A stretch of 64,000 bases of DNA from assembly GCF_032854445.1 (NCBI RefSeq), contig NC_088298.1:12079504-12143503 (forward strand), given 5' to 3'. The notes under the pieces were generated by a model, which saw only the letters and a list, made by a program, of their open reading frames with translations, searched no databases and was not told where the DNA came from. The translations under genes were made by a program, and so were the position numbers. Source of the DNA: Liolophura sinensis (Eukaryota; Mollusca; Polyplacophora; Chitonida; Chitonidae). Within the stretch, counting starts at the first letter, position 1. Each line of letters begins with the position of its first letter. This document shows positions 33,110-46,801 of this stretch, one piece after another.

Positions 33110-35150
33110 TCCCCAAACCACTCCGTACAAGAACAAAAGCAAGGTGGAAAGAAGATTGTTGGAAAGTTTTCTGATAATCATGAATAAACAATGACATTTC
33201 ATTAAGCAAAGATGTTTCTATACATGTAGCTGGAAACAACTGCGTATCTGGGTGAGAATTAATTTGATTCTGTCTGTCCTGCCTTGATGAAATCTCAGTT
33301 TGAAGCCAAATCTAAAGCAATCACCAATATTCCCTGACCTAAACAACAACCTAATTTTGTTGTCAAGTCCAAGTGTTCCGGGCAGATCATTATAGTATTT
33401 TATAGTAATGACTCAAGAAATGTTGGAATATATTAGGACTGACATGTACATGTACCTGTGGTAACAGAATTCACAGGTGTTGCCTAATTGTCTACCAACA
33501 ATAATGGAAAGATTTTCTTCAGTTATTCTTGGAACAATCTAAAATTAAAAAGATAGAAGTCAATTATCAAGAACTATGTTATTTCTCTGGTGTAACCAAG
33601 ATTGGTATGTAAGGGGATTGTTGTACGGGTTATTTCCCATTGCTTGTCGACAAGTAACCTGCCACCCACATCACAGACCCGTACTGTACATGACTGTCAG
33701 CACGTACAAACTTCTATATGGTCATCCACTGTTAATTAATGATTGGGTTAATCAGACTGTGAATACATAAGCTCCTGTTCCCTGATGCTGTCTGTTGTCC
33801 CTGCCTCGACGGCCACCTTTTGTCCCCAAATTTTCCCAAAATGTCCCCTGAGGATCACTTGACACACAACTCAAACATCGAAGGGCTCGTATAGTAAACT
33901 TTCGACCTATAGACACAGATTACAGTATGAATATGGAACATCAGCCATCACAAATCCATGGTGATCAGCAGTGGTTTCAACTCAACCGACATAACACGAT
34001 TAATTACCACGGGAACCAATCAGCTACGCAAATTTCCCCATAGTTAGTACACAGTGGAGTCTGTTTGTTAGACCTCAGTTTATAGCCAGTGAGGGAATTT
34101 AGCTTAGCACAAGGCTGCGTCAATGCCAAGGGCAAAATATATCTCCGTGAAAACTGGTGGTATCTGTGTGTATCAATGCTCTCATCACAAAGTTTCAATC
34201 AGTATTGCACGTCAGCACATCAATGAAAACCACCATTTTTCTAAAGCAGGCAAAATGTATCTGCATGTAGCCGCATGGAGATCAATATCCACGACAACTG
34301 TTCATATATGATACGATATGGTGTAATGTCAACTACATGCAGGTGGCTGTTAGGGCATCATCACGATACATCTGTATACCAAAATATCGCAAAATTCGCA
34401 AAAAGGTGTGATTTCTGATACATGTGCAGTAACTATATATAGGCTCTTTTTTTCCATGAACAGTTACAACTGTGGCACGGTTCAGGGGATTTTAATGGTA
34501 CTGTATTGTCAAGAAAGGTAATGCAAAATATTTTAGGTGTTTAAATATCCAAGATTGGAAATTTTTTTTTGATGCCTCTTGATCCCTAATAGTCATTGTA
34601 GCCTACTGTGGGGAAGCTCACTTTGTACAGGTACACTGTAACTATGCATATTTATCATGTGGAAGAACCAATATTTGGTTCAATTTACTTAGATTGATAC
34701 ATGTACAAAGGACAAATATGTAAACTAATTTTGTAGCAATTGCTATTATCATAAGTTATAGATATTCAAGTCTCCCATGACACAACTGGCCAATTTGGAC
34801 ATATATTTTCATTCTTCATATAACAGTAAGGGTTTACTGATATTTATCTAATTTTACCTTACTCTGTTCATTTTTTTGTATATACTGAATCCCATGAAAG
34901 CTTCACATCCATGGTTTTCAAATGCTTACAGCTTAGATACATGTACTTTTTAAACCTTCTGGCATGTTTTGAAAAGATGTTTATTGAAGTATGAAGGTTG
35001 GTATCTTTGCTCTACTTTGCTAACAGAGTCAAATGAAAAAAAATTGTATGTCAAATTTCAATGGCATTTGCTTCCTTAATTACATCAATGGAAAGCAGTT
35101 TTTACAACAGTGGCTTTAATATCAAAACACTCAGGATTAGCACAAACTGT
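33110..35150. other. Intron 1 sequence, nothing recognised
   Basis: AT-rich; no array or exon seen. Confidence 0.45.
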
Positions 35151-35153
35151 GAA

Positions 35154-35444
35154 CATGAAAGAGTATTTATTTATTTATTTGATTGATGTTTTAGGCTGTA
35201 CTCAAGAATATTTCACTTATACGACGGCAACCAGCATCATGGTGGGAAGAAACCAGGCAGAGCCCAGGGGAAACCCATGAGCATCCGCAGGTTGCTGTAA
35301 GACCTTCCCACGTACAGCCTGAGGAAGCCAGCATGAGCTGGACTTGAACTCACAGCGACCGCATTGGTGAGAGGCTACTGGGTCATTATGATGCGCTATT
35401 GCGCTAACCAACTGAGCCACGGAGGCTCCCAGCATGAAGGAGTA
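35154..35444 (-). mobile_element. Full-length V-SINE-like element with target-site duplication
   Basis: The body is 35166-35432, with the head in reverse at the right end (AACCAACTGAGCCACGGAGG) and the tail at the left. Flanks are CATGAAAGAGTA (35154-35165) and CATGAAGGAGTA (35433-35444). Confidence 0.92.
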
Positions 35445-37670
35445 AGTTACATGTATATACAGGTAGATCTGACTTTGGACAAGTAAAGTTGCCTATTAGA
35501 AGTTTATTCCTGGTCAAGGCTAAAGAGGGAACACAGCTGAGGTTCATGGACTGCTAAAAGATCAGTGTTGTCACTCATCACTCTTCTGGCTGACCAATGG
35601 TCAATTTTCTGGTCTCATTTTATTCTCCCTGCATGGTACCTGTCTCTGGGGGTCCATCTGGCTGTCTCACAGAGGCTGAGTCAATCTCACCCCTGCCCTG
35701 GGTTCCAAGGGTCAGTGTCTCTATTACAGATGCTTGCCTAAACTGAATTTAGAATTAATGACTGGAGGCCACAGGCTTGAACACTGGAACAAGACTGACC
35801 TTGTGGGCTCCCCCTTGTGGCGACCTTTGTTGTCAGAAAACTGAGGTGGGCATGACGCTAATATGAATAAGGGCTATCTACATATTTCACTCTGTGATTT
35901 GCTCAACGTCTTGTCCCACTGCGACTCTGTGACTGGCATTTCATCAACACAATCTTTTCACCCTCAGCCCGACAAGTGTGATCATTTAGTGTCGGTGAAA
36001 GACACACTTCTGTTTTTCACTGAATGAGGATTTTCTCAGGGAGAGCGATTCAATCAGAGCTAGCTGTCTGTTAGTCAGTCAGAACACAGCCGCTCCATCC
36101 ACCCATCCCAGAATATATGCTGCTGTCTAAAGGCTTCTGCGGATACTTAACACATATTGACCCTATTGTGCGGGAGTCAGCCCCGACTTGTATTAGTGTG
36201 GTTTAGGTGTTGATCTTCCATTTTACTGACATGGTTTCCGTGAAAAGTAATGCAAACACAGCTCTGATTACACAGCTTAATGCGAGCCGAGTACAAACTG
36301 TCACTGAACAAGGCATTAGCTCTCTGCAGGCCCTGTTGGCTAAGACACAAATGAGCTGGTCAAATTAGGTGTTATCTCACATCTAAGGGGAGATTCTACA
36401 AAATGTTGGGGTTAGGATAAGGCCTGGTGAGCCAGTTTAACACAGCAGGTTTTGACTAGGTGGATCGGATTGTCTTAACCCCTCTGTTGATGTGTCATAG
36501 TCGAGTGTGACCCAACAGAGAGACAAGCACCAGGCATCATGTCATTCTGCAGAATTCACACCCTGATCAGCTCTAATGACAATGTGCAGGTATTATGTAA
36601 ACCTGCAGCTATTACCAGTTCTGATTAACATATCAATCAAAGTCTGACCACCATTGATTTGCCACATTACACAACTAAGCAATTAGCTTATATATAGTCC
36701 TCAGAGCTTTACATTTGCATGACTGGCTGTGTCTCAAACAATGATGGGATGTGACCATGGGAGCTGGGAGAAAGACATGCCAGTTCAATTGGTGGTCTTA
36801 ATTGTCAGAGCATGGAAGAAAACATCATGCAGAAAATTATTCTCAAATACTGAGCAGGGGAGATTATTGGTGAAGTGGATGGACATAAGAGCTTTCTAGA
36901 ATCCATGATGCCAAATACCATTGTCATTGGAATCGAACAAGTCCAAGAAGCTGTGTACCAAGGGAGTTCCCTTTCCAAACAACTAAGAGGCAGCTTCCCA
37001 GACAAGATTCTCAGTGTCCTATGCATAGCCAGATCTCCATATAAAAACGATTACAAGATTAGGTGCATTATTGGCCTGTTTGCTTTTAACCAGCAGAAGT
37101 GAGCCAGCACCAATGTCAGTTCCTGGCATCATTCTCAGGCGACCTACTCAGCTCTTTCCACATACAATGTAAAGAAATAAATGAATAGTTAACAACTGGT
37201 GAGATAGTGGACATGCTCAGCAAACACTGATCTTCACTTCAGTCAAGTCTGTCACCTGTACTTGGTAATGTACGGCACTTGTACAGGTGTAATTCATTTT
37301 ACTTTTGTCCTTAATTTTGAATAGTGTTTTCATGAATATGTAAATAATTTGTCATTGTATTACCTGCCTTGTTTGTTATGCAGTGCAGTCTAGATTTCTC
37401 ACTACTGTATTTTTCTTTCTTTTCCTCTGAGGGCCCTTGGGAAGATTAGCCTAGGCTAACAATCTTCAAGCATGTTTTTTGGATGTACCACCCTCATTAA
37501 ATAAAGTATTATTATTATTATTTTTATTACTGTATTACAAACACATGATACACTGTAGGCATATAACTATGCATTGTTGAAACATGTCTTCCTTGCAACA
37601 TATAGGCCTATAATACCCGTTCAGTAGACATTGCATCAAACTGGCAGCCAGTCATTACAAATTAGCTAAA
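35445..37670. other. Intron 1, repeat-poor and relatively GC-rich segment
   Basis: Low in recognised repeats. A 75-codon plus-strand frame at 36875-37102 has mixed composition but no start context, splice logic or recognised family. Possible conserved non-coding DNA; unproven. Confidence 0.35.
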
Positions 37671-37672
37671 CG

Positions 37673-37948
37673 TTACAACATTATTTTATTTATTTGATTG
37701 GTGTTTTACGCCGTACTCAAGAATATTTCACTTATACGACGGCGGCCAGCATTATGGTGATTGGAAACTGGGCAGAGCCCTGGGGGAAACCCACGACCAT
37801 CCGCAGGTTGCTGGCAGACCTTCCCACATACGGCCGGAGAGAAAGCCAGCATAAGCTGGACTTAAATTCACAGCAACCACATTGGTGAGAGACTCGTGGA
37901 TCATTACGCTGCGCTAGTGCGCTAACCAACAGGCCCATTACAACATTA
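37673..37948 (-). mobile_element. V-SINE-like element with perfect target-site duplication
   Basis: The body is 37684-37937. It has a tail, central block and a tRNA-like head cut at GCTAACCAAC. Flanked by TTACAACATTA on both sides (37673-37683, 37938-37948). Confidence 0.92.
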
Positions 37949-38309
37949 GCTAACCACAGTATTCATATGTGGAACAATCTTCACAGACACGTAAATATCC
38001 CAGAAAGCTTTAATACATGTAAATAAAGTAAAATTTAGATTATACAAGCATCTAGTGTATATGTTTAATAAATAGTCAGTATTATACTAGAAAAATGGAG
38101 TTTTCACAATATTAATACTATGTACACAGATAACTATGTACACAGTAGACTAATTCATGAGGAGCAGTTTGAAAATCTTAGGTTCTAGGATCAATAAATA
38201 AGTAATGGCTTTTTCATACACCAGGAATATCAATGTCATATATAAATGCATTATAAGCCTAAGCTTAAGAACTTAGCACATTTATAAATAATGATGGCGA
38301 ATATAATAA

Positions 38310-38596
38310 CATTTTTATTTATTTATTTATTTATTTATTTATTGGATTGGTGTTTCACGCCGTACTCAAGAACATTTCACTTATACGACGGCAACCAGCA
38401 TTACGGTGGGAGGAAACCCGGTAGAGCCCGGGGGAAACGTGCGACCATCTAAGGATTGCTGGTAGACCTTCCAACTTACAGCCGGAGAGGAAGCCAGCAC
38501 AAGGTAGACTTGAACTCACAGCGAGCGCATTGGTGAGAGGCTCATGAGTCATTACGCTGTGCTAGCGCGCTAATGAAACTGAGCCAGGGAGGCTCC
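38310..38596 (-). mobile_element. Full-length V-SINE-like element
   Basis: A long (TTTA)n tail, TGTTTCACGCCGTACTCAAG, the central block and head remnants GCTAATGAAACTGAGCCAGG. No clear target duplication. Confidence 0.88.
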
Positions 38597-38617
38597 TTTA
38601 ATAAAAATTGATCACTG

Positions 38618-38796
38618 CACACTAAATGTATTTATTTATTTTTATTTATTTGATTGGTGTTTTACTCAAGAATATTTCACTTATACATCCGCAGCCAGCA
38701 TTGTGGTGGGAGGAAACTGGGCAGAGCCTGGGGGAAACCCATGACCATCTGCAGGTTGCTGACAGACTTTCCTATGAACGCACACACTAAATGTAT
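38618..38796 (-). mobile_element. Headless V-SINE-like copy with target-site duplication
   Basis: The body, 38632-38782, ends at GCTGACAGACTTTCCT, without a tRNA head. CACACTAAATGTAT flanks it on both sides (38618-38631, 38783-38796), so the headless form itself was inserted. It lies only about 20 bp from the preceding SINE. Confidence 0.93.
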
Positions 38797-41485
38797 GCTT
38801 TAATGTTATGCTGTATATCTATGCTTGTATTTTGGAGCGCATAGTACAGAATATACTGTTAATTTATCAGAAAATGCATGTACTACGAAACAGCTAATCA
38901 TGGGTTATAAATTATGTACATTTTCTAGCTGTTTACATCCTTGACGCTTATGCTTTATGGTCATTTCCTTGCGCACACTACGCTTTAAAAAGGAATTTTC
39001 AAGATTTCTCTGCCTAATAATTTTCCATGGTGCTCCAATGTACTGGAATTTTCCATTCTCAGAATGGACTAGCACTTAGTATTATGCCATGTCAAATGCT
39101 GTCGATTTCTTTCATTAGGTCTTTTGTGCTCATATTTTAGGGTACTTCATAAATTGTAACCAGTCATAAAAGTGCGCTGACACATTAGCTATCAAAGTCT
39201 TGCTCCATCTCCTCCAAATATTTGTGTTACAAAAGGCAACAAATCAAGTTGAAGGGGTGTTTTCAGGGCAGCCGTCAATGCCTCTATCAATGGTGGGGAT
39301 GCTGAGGGCCCCTAGGGATAAGTGCTGAAGTATTTATGAGGGTATAGAGATGAGGTAGAGATAGGACCAGCCTGACTGCCAGGCTAACCTTTTACCCAGC
39401 CCCAGCAGATTGATCAGGGGAGAGGTGTCAATAGGCGAACATTAAATCAGAAGGGCTGATTCTCTCACACACATCCCCACCCTGCAGCCTGCTAGGTGGT
39501 TCTCTGGCCAAGAAACTGAGTATTGAAGCTATCAACAAGACTGTGGTCAGCAAATAATTTATGACCTCTACTTTGATCTTCTCTCCTGGCTCAAGTATTT
39601 GAAATAATTTATAAATCACTTAGCTCAGATTTATGCCTGTTTCCTTCCATTGGAGACTGTTTTTGAAATTGGTTTGAAATTGAGATGTGGATGGATGGGC
39701 ATGAAGGGTAGGGTGTGGTGGGGTGGGAGGTTCTAGACAATGAAGCAAAGAGCAGGGACATCAATGTCGGATCTCTGAGGATAACACAGAGGCTCAATCT
39801 AACCACACTGTACCATTAAGTACAATGGTAATTGATGGAATACAAGACAGCTACATGCAGTCAATGCGCACACCCAATTAGTCCAGCCAGCAGTCAATCT
39901 GTACAGTGAGATGTAAATACAGGGCTGTCTAACATGGCAGTCGCGCCATCAAATACATGGGGTTTATTGACCATGAATTAGACAAACGCAAAAAAAAAAA
40001 CAAAAAAAAAAAAAACAACTGTCATCATAAACCTGAAGTTAGAAGACGGCAGGGATTGTATTTAACTATTTGATAGAGTTCAGTTTTCATTTAAAACTGA
40101 GCTACAATATATTGCAATATCCGCAATGGTTCACAAGGCCTAAACTTAGGTTTTATTCAGAAAATAGACATATCCACCTTACCCTTTCAAATGCATGTAT
40201 TGACAAACGTACTCTTTTCAGGTAATTCTTAACTCTTTCAATCTTTTCCTTGTAGCATCAAAAAAAGGGTTCCAGCCATGGGTACAAGGCACAGATTCTG
40301 AATCGGCCCATAATAGCACAAGTTGTAATGAACAATACCAGCCATTTTGAAGTAACTTTTATAGACTTCTACACGATTACACTTTGTTCATAGCAAACAA
40401 AATTTCAACCAAAATATTCAAGAATAGCTAATTTATGAATTCTAGAAAGTAACCACATGCAAATATGCTTATAAAATCTACCAGTGTAAAAGGGAACGAC
40501 TTGTGAACTGAATTCATGTGCAGGTACAGGCAAAATTAACCAATCCTGAGGAAGCAATCAGCAATATGGTTAGCTTATCTTCAATGGACGCCAAAGGCCT
40601 TGCTGCAGGGTGTACTGAATAGCATGGGTTATCAATTATACAGGTTTGGTTCTGAAGTGGGAAGGTTTGCTGAAGGTGGAGTGGGCATGATGAAGGACTG
40701 AGGGTGATGGGACATGGGCAGGCAGACATCAATCACAGCATTGCCCCATACTGTACCCACACAGGCTGCTCTCCCATCAGACCCCAGTCTGAAGCTATCT
40801 CTGATTTATACAGCACATTAAACAGGCTAATCCAGCCTGTTACTAATAGCCCATGTTTGTTCTCTACACCTCTCTTCCAGAAGCTCTGCTACAGATATGC
40901 CCCTCATCTTAACCTCAGGTTTTCCATCCAGTAATTGAGGTCAGCTCTAGCACATGTACTGTACATCCCTGGATTTTTAACAAATTCTAAGCTGACCAGC
41001 AATGGTGCTTTCATCTTCTGTCTTGTACACTTTGGCATCAGATTTACAGTCTAGAAAAAAGGAAGGGCAATAGCAAAGCCTAAGAGTGCAAGTACAACCA
41101 CACATGCCAAAGATAGCAACATGGAACGATATGTTGGTTATCAGAGAGCCAGTCATTCAAAAGGAACTCCATTAACAGTGATTATACAACACAAATGCCT
41201 CCTTTTTGTGCAGAGAAAAGTCTGAAATCTGTAAAAAAAGAAAAAAAATGGAGAAGTATAAAAAAAATATAATCAGGTCATGTCCACAATGAGAAAGTAT
41301 GTTTGCGCCAAATTTTTTAAAGTGTCATCTTAGATACTGCAGGGGTTTACAGAAATCAAATATAGAAGTAATAGTGCAAATCAATATTCAAAGATAAAAA
41401 CTGATCAAGACAGGTTGGAGGCAAGCCACAGCACCTGAAGGATACTTCGTTACTAACCGAATATAAACTACACCACATAACATCC
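38797..41485. other. Intron 1 sequence, nothing recognised
   Basis: Includes A-rich runs near 39990. No array, SINE or exon. Confidence 0.45.
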
Positions 41486-41489
41486 AGTC

Positions 41490-42575
41490 CTACCTGAGAT
41501 ACAGTAATGCTATCCCGCCTGGGAGGCAGTAATGCTATGCCACAGCACACACCAAGCCTTAATTACTACCTGAGAGACAATGAATATGTTATACCACATG
41601 ACAGGCAATGCTATACCACCCTGGAACACAATAATGCCATATGTGACATGATAGGCAATACCACACCATGCTGAGAGACAATAATGCCATATGTGACATG
41701 ATAGGCAATGCCATATCATACAATAATGTCACATGAGAGATGAGGCAATGCCATACCACCATGAGAGACAATAATGGCATATATGACATGATATACAATG
41801 TCATACCACCCTGAGAGACAATAATGTCATGTGACATGATAGGCAATGTCATACAACCCCGAGAGACAATAATGCCATATGTGACATGATAGGCAATGCC
41901 ATATCATACAATAATGTCACATGAGAGATGAGGCAATGCCATACCACCATGAGAGACAATAATGGCATATATGACATGATATACAATGTCATACCACCCT
42001 GAGAGACAATAATGTCATGTGACATGATAGGCAATGTCATACAACCCCGAGAGACAATAATGCCATATGTGACATGATAGACAATGTCATACCATCCTGA
42101 GAGACAATAATGGCATATATGACATGATAGGCAATGCCATACCATCCTGGCAAGGTCTTCCCACCTGAGAGAAAATAATGCTATGTGACATAATATGCAA
42201 CATCTTTCCACCCAAGAGACAATAAACCTAAGTGATATGACAGACCAGGTCTTTCCACCTGAGAGACAATAATGCAATGTGACATGATAGCAAACATTTT
42301 CCCATCTGACAGATAATAATGCAATGTGGCATGATAGTCAACATCTTCCCATCTGACAGATAATAATGCAATGTGGCATGATAGTCAACATCTTCCCATC
42401 TGACAGATAATAATGCAATGTAGCATGATAGCCAACATCTTCCCATCTGAGAGACAATAAAGCAATGTGGCATGACAGCCAACATCTTCCCATCTGAGAG
42501 ACAATAATGCAATGTGGCATGACAGCCAACATCTTCCCATCTGAGAGACAATAATGCAATGTGGCATGATACACA
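41490..42575. repeat. Minisatellite, 47-50 bp unit, about 21 copies with higher-order duplication
   Basis: GAGAGACAATAATGCCATAT, GTGACATGATAGGCAATGCC and ATACCACCCT form the left-hand unit; the right-hand units are 47 bp with CCAACATCTTCCCATCT. A 188-bp block starting at about 41695 is repeated essentially unchanged from about 41883. Several minus-strand frames are repeat read-through. Confidence 0.95.
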
Positions 42576-42766
42576 CCATACATGTAACCAGAAATACAGC
42601 TACAAGAAAACACCACACAACTAAATGGCCAAATCATATGAGATCACAGGTTGTGGCACACAGTGTCCACAGCCTCACTCTCACCACATATCATGATACT
42701 AATAGTACGGTAATGCCAAACAACAGACGACAATGGTTTTGGGCTTATACTGTACAGCAGCTTGTG

Positions 42767-42787
42767 TGTGAGAGTGTGTGTGTGTGT
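42767..42787. repeat. (GT)n microsatellite
   Basis: A short GT-rich run, GAGAGTGTGTGTGTGTGTTT. Confidence 0.8.
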
Positions 42788-42964
42788 TTGGAGGGCCTAA
42801 GGGAAGATCAATACTATACTGGACTGAGTTCTACAGCCCCTGGAAAACAAAGACTTCATTATCATAATTGTTATACCATGCCATCAGACAGGCAATATCA
42901 GATTGTTACATTCTTCTCCTGAGAGAAAATGTTATATAACCTGTGAGAAAAGAATATAAAATGC

Positions 42965-43045
42965 AATGGGTTTTGCACAAGTGAGTGGACTGGTAATTTA
43001 CAAGTGGGTTTTGCACAAGTGAGTGGACTGATAATTTACAAGTCA
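42965..43045. repeat. Direct duplication, about 40 bp
   Basis: GGGTTTTGCACAAGTGAGTG and GACTGGTAATTTACAAGT occur twice in tandem with one difference. A 20-bp tandem duplication of CTGCTACATGTACTTAGTCA follows at about 43301-43340. Confidence 0.9.
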
Positions 43046-44004
43046 GAGAAAAGTAAGACATTGCAGCAACTGGTATTTGTTCACAAAGTGAAAAGAATCC
43101 AGCACAAAGTATTGTTGCAATGATATGAGTAGCAAAATATACAAAAAACAAGCATAAATTCACAAAACCGTAACATTTCCCATATCTGGGATTTCCTGCT
43201 GTCTTGCCCTCAGGTCCCTCGCTTATTGAATTGCTCATGTCAATTAAAGAAAATGTTAAAAGTAAGGACCTGGAAAATTTGACCAACCCACAGAAGGAAA
43301 CTGCTACATGTACTTAGTCACTGCTACATGTACTTAGTCATGGTAAAAGAAAAAGACTGCAAATAAAATACAAATCCCAGAATCCAGAAGCCAGCCATGC
43401 CACAGCCATGCAACGTAGAACACATGGTCATGTTTTTTTCCATACTGCACTTCCATGGCTATATGCATCAATTATCATGTACATGTAGACGGTTTACTTT
43501 TTCTTTTGCGTGTGTGTCTGTTTTTAACCACTGACCTTTAAAACATTCGGTGCTTCCTTAACACAAACAATGAATATGCATATAAGCATCAAAAAGACTG
43601 GTCTTCCTTGCCACTTAGGAGTCTCCAGCCTATCTGCTGCCACAGTTAATTAGGGTCAGGACAGTGGGCAGGTGGGGGCACTGCAGCACAGAGCTAGGGT
43701 GAGTACCAGTAGGTGCCAGGCCTCTAGGGGACTGGGGAGTTTCACCCTAACACAACTAAGCCATTAGTTGGGTTTACCCAGCACCTTCATCAGTGTTACT
43801 ATTCAAACATCCTGTTTCCTGGTAAATCTTCACCTACCAGCCTGCCTACTGGTCAACAGCCCACCCTTATTCTGCTCCGGTAAGGTCAAGTGCATATTCT
43901 GGTCAGTGACTGGAAAACTCACTAGGAATCTGTGACAAAACATGTAGAAAACAGTCCACTGACTCATACTCCAATGTATTGGAACTAACATCACCATACT
44001 TCTG

Positions 44005-44405
44005 TTCACATACTCTGCGTAAGCACTACTAGGGTGCACGTGTGTTGCCACTATGTGCCACACGCTGCGTAAGCACTACTAGGGTGTATGTGTTGCCCCT
44101 TTTTGCCATACTCTGCGTAAGCACTACTAGGGGGCACGTGTGTTGACACTTTTTACCATCCTCTGCGTAAGCACTACTAGGGTGCACGTGTGTTGCCACT
44201 TTTTACCATCCTCTGTGTAAGCACTACTAGAGTGCACGTGTTTTGCCACTTTTTAACATCCTCTGCGTAAGCACTACTAGGGTGCATGTGTGTTGCCACT
44301 TTTAACCTACTCTGCGTAAGCACCACTAGAGTGCACGTGTTTTGCCCCTTTTTACCATACACTGCATAAGCACTACTTGGGTGCACGCATGTTGCCACTT
44401 TTTAA
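44005..44405. repeat. Minisatellite, 50-bp unit, 8 copies, with E-box-like sites
   Basis: CTCTGCGTAAGCACTACTAG, GGTGCACGTGTGTTGCCACT and TTTTACCATC form the unit. CACGTG is intact at 44037, 44135, 44185, 44235 and 44334; the other units have CATGTG, TATGTG or CACGCA. The E-box reading is a pattern match only. Confidence 0.93.
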
Positions 44406-46240
44406 GAATACACACAACAGCTGGAATAAAATAATGACTGAGGAAAAGTGACAAAAGACTGTATTTCACCAATAACGCGTGACCATTTGCCAATTATCAC
44501 ACTGTCATCATTGCTCTGGTCTTACTCTCTGTGCTGTAAGTTTTTCATTTTTATAGAACAGAACTGATGCATTTAACCCATCGGCTAGAAACATGGGCTT
44601 TGAAGCCTCTCTGGCAGAAAATGGGAATATTTTTCTTCAATATCATGATTCCTTATCACTCCAGTCAGTGGTACTTGGCCAACAGTAAGAAAAGGACGCG
44701 CCAGGCCCAAGCTATTTCGGTGACTTAATGTGATAATAAATGCCCCAGGCCTGCTCTCTCCAGAGAGTTGGCACTATTTCAGATCACACAAGAAAACAAG
44801 TTTCATGGCAATACATGTTTCCTTGAATGCATCAGTTCTAGCATTAGATGAGCGTAAACCTGAAACTGGGATGAAACATTTAATTCATTGACAAAGAAGT
44901 CGCTGTTTCTACTATGTCAGCACTTTAAGATATGGTCACCATGGCCTCTGTCAGCCTTCAATGCTGATATAATGGCATTATCTGATGAAACGTAAAACTA
45001 CATTTGAGCTCAAACTGACACTGTCTCTGTGTCTATTGAATTATATGTTTTTGTAAATTATAAAACAGATGCTGTCAAAACATTGCATCTAATTCTGACA
45101 GATTGTATGGACTCATAGCTCAGTGTGACATGATGGTTACTGGCAAAGGTTCAATTAACATCTATCATCCAACTAAGAAAAAAATAACAATTTTTTCACC
45201 CAATGATGCTGAACAGAAGTAAACAAAATTTTAGCGAGTACCCCTTATACTAACCAAAATACGAAAAGGTTCGTATTCGCTTTACGGATATAAATGTAAT
45301 TTGCTCTTGTCCATTCTCAGATTTGGCGCAAGTATAATATTAAAATGCACAACAATCGCAGTCATGTTTGTGATGATTGTAACTTTTGTGGGCAGGCAGG
45401 AAAGTGATGATAATTCTGTTCTTAACAGCTTTGCTGGAAGGCTTAATCCACCATCCCTATTACCTAAAATCTCTAAAGTTATGTGTATAAAGATGTTCAT
45501 CTATACTTATATATATATATATGTTTGTATCTGACCACAAAAAATGAGTGCATTTTTCAATGCAAAATAGTCATAAAATATTTCTTTTTGGTGCTGAAAC
45601 TTCCAAATAAACATCAAAAAAAAAAACCTTCCTGAGATCAAAACTAGAATTCTCAGAGACATGTAAAATGAGTCAATTAAGTCATGGTTGAAAGTTTAGG
45701 TCAAAGACAGAATTTTCTACATCTGTGATGCAATTTATCAAAGTTTACCAGTGAATTTGCTCTTAATTCGTGTGCACATGTTGTTCTTCTCTTTCATAAT
45801 GGTTGCGTTTCAAATCCAGGCAAGGAGACGAAAGTGAGAACATGACAGAGAAGTCAAGTGATAAACTTGTTTAGTGATTATACAATTATTGCAGATGAAT
45901 TATTACATTCCTCACCAGTCTGACTTGTATTACCATTGACCAATGGTCAAAACCAGGAAGTGGATACATTACAACACTATAATTACACAGCTACTGGAAG
46001 ATCCAAAGGTTCAACACATTTTTCCTGGGCAACCATGTCTACATTGTACATGCTGTACATGTGTGTATCTGAAATGATTTTCTTCTGTACATTATATTCA
46101 TTTATTAATTTGACTGATTGTTGTTTTACATTGACATAATCAAAGAACTCTACACAATTTCATTCAAACCGCTACATGTACATGTACTAATAGTTTGACA
46201 CATAATTACAGATTATGTCAATATTATGGATATGAGCATT
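44406..46240. other. Intron 1 sequence, little recognised
   Basis: A short (TA)n run near 45510 and a SINE-tail-like remnant near 46087-46140 (GACTGATTGTTGTTTTACAT). No exon seen. Confidence 0.45.
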
Positions 46241-46242
46241 AA

Positions 46243-46801
46243 TTAAAGGGGTAGAAAACCTAAAAAAATGACACTATAGGTTGAAAAGAGCACATTTTTT
46301 TCTATCTGGTGGTGCCTGCTGCATAATTTTGCGATTTTTCCTCGCCATACACGTAAAGCCTGAATACGGCAAAGCTGGCATAAATCGCGGAGTCCATCGT
46401 GTCCTCCATCTTTAACACCCTGTAATTTATGCTGAGGCTGCGTTGCCTCTCAGCCAATGGGAGTCGTTAAAACTGCCGGCTTGTTCGGGTAAACTCAGAA
46501 CCTACGTCTAACATTCCGGTTACCCGATCGTCAAGTGGAAAACGAACTGTCCTGTTCGCTTCCTTCTGAGAAGAAAAGTTCTACTGTACAAAGTGCACTT
46601 CGGAGGTTTCCGACGGCAATTCTCATCTTAACACAGAAGACTTCAGGACTAGTTCTTAGGCAAAATGGAGTCACCCACAGTGGATTCTGGCGCTGACTTT
46701 ATTTATAATTTATCAACATGAGGTACATATTAGAGTTTTTTATGGCATGTATACTCTTTTCAATGGTATTTAATTGATATTTAAATTTTTTTCTGCTTTA
46801 A
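46243..46801. mobile_element. MITE family A, copy 3 (559 bp, most complete)
   Basis: TTAA on both sides, left end AGGGGTAGAAAACC, right end diverged (TTTTTTTCTGCT). It includes about 95 bp absent from copy 1 (around CCGGTTACCCGATCGTCAAG). No open frame. Confidence 0.85.

Noticed and set aside
36875-37102. 75-codon plus-strand frame with mixed, protein-like composition
   Set aside because: I looked for a processed pseudogene or an exon but found no poly-A, target duplication, matching splice sites or known family.
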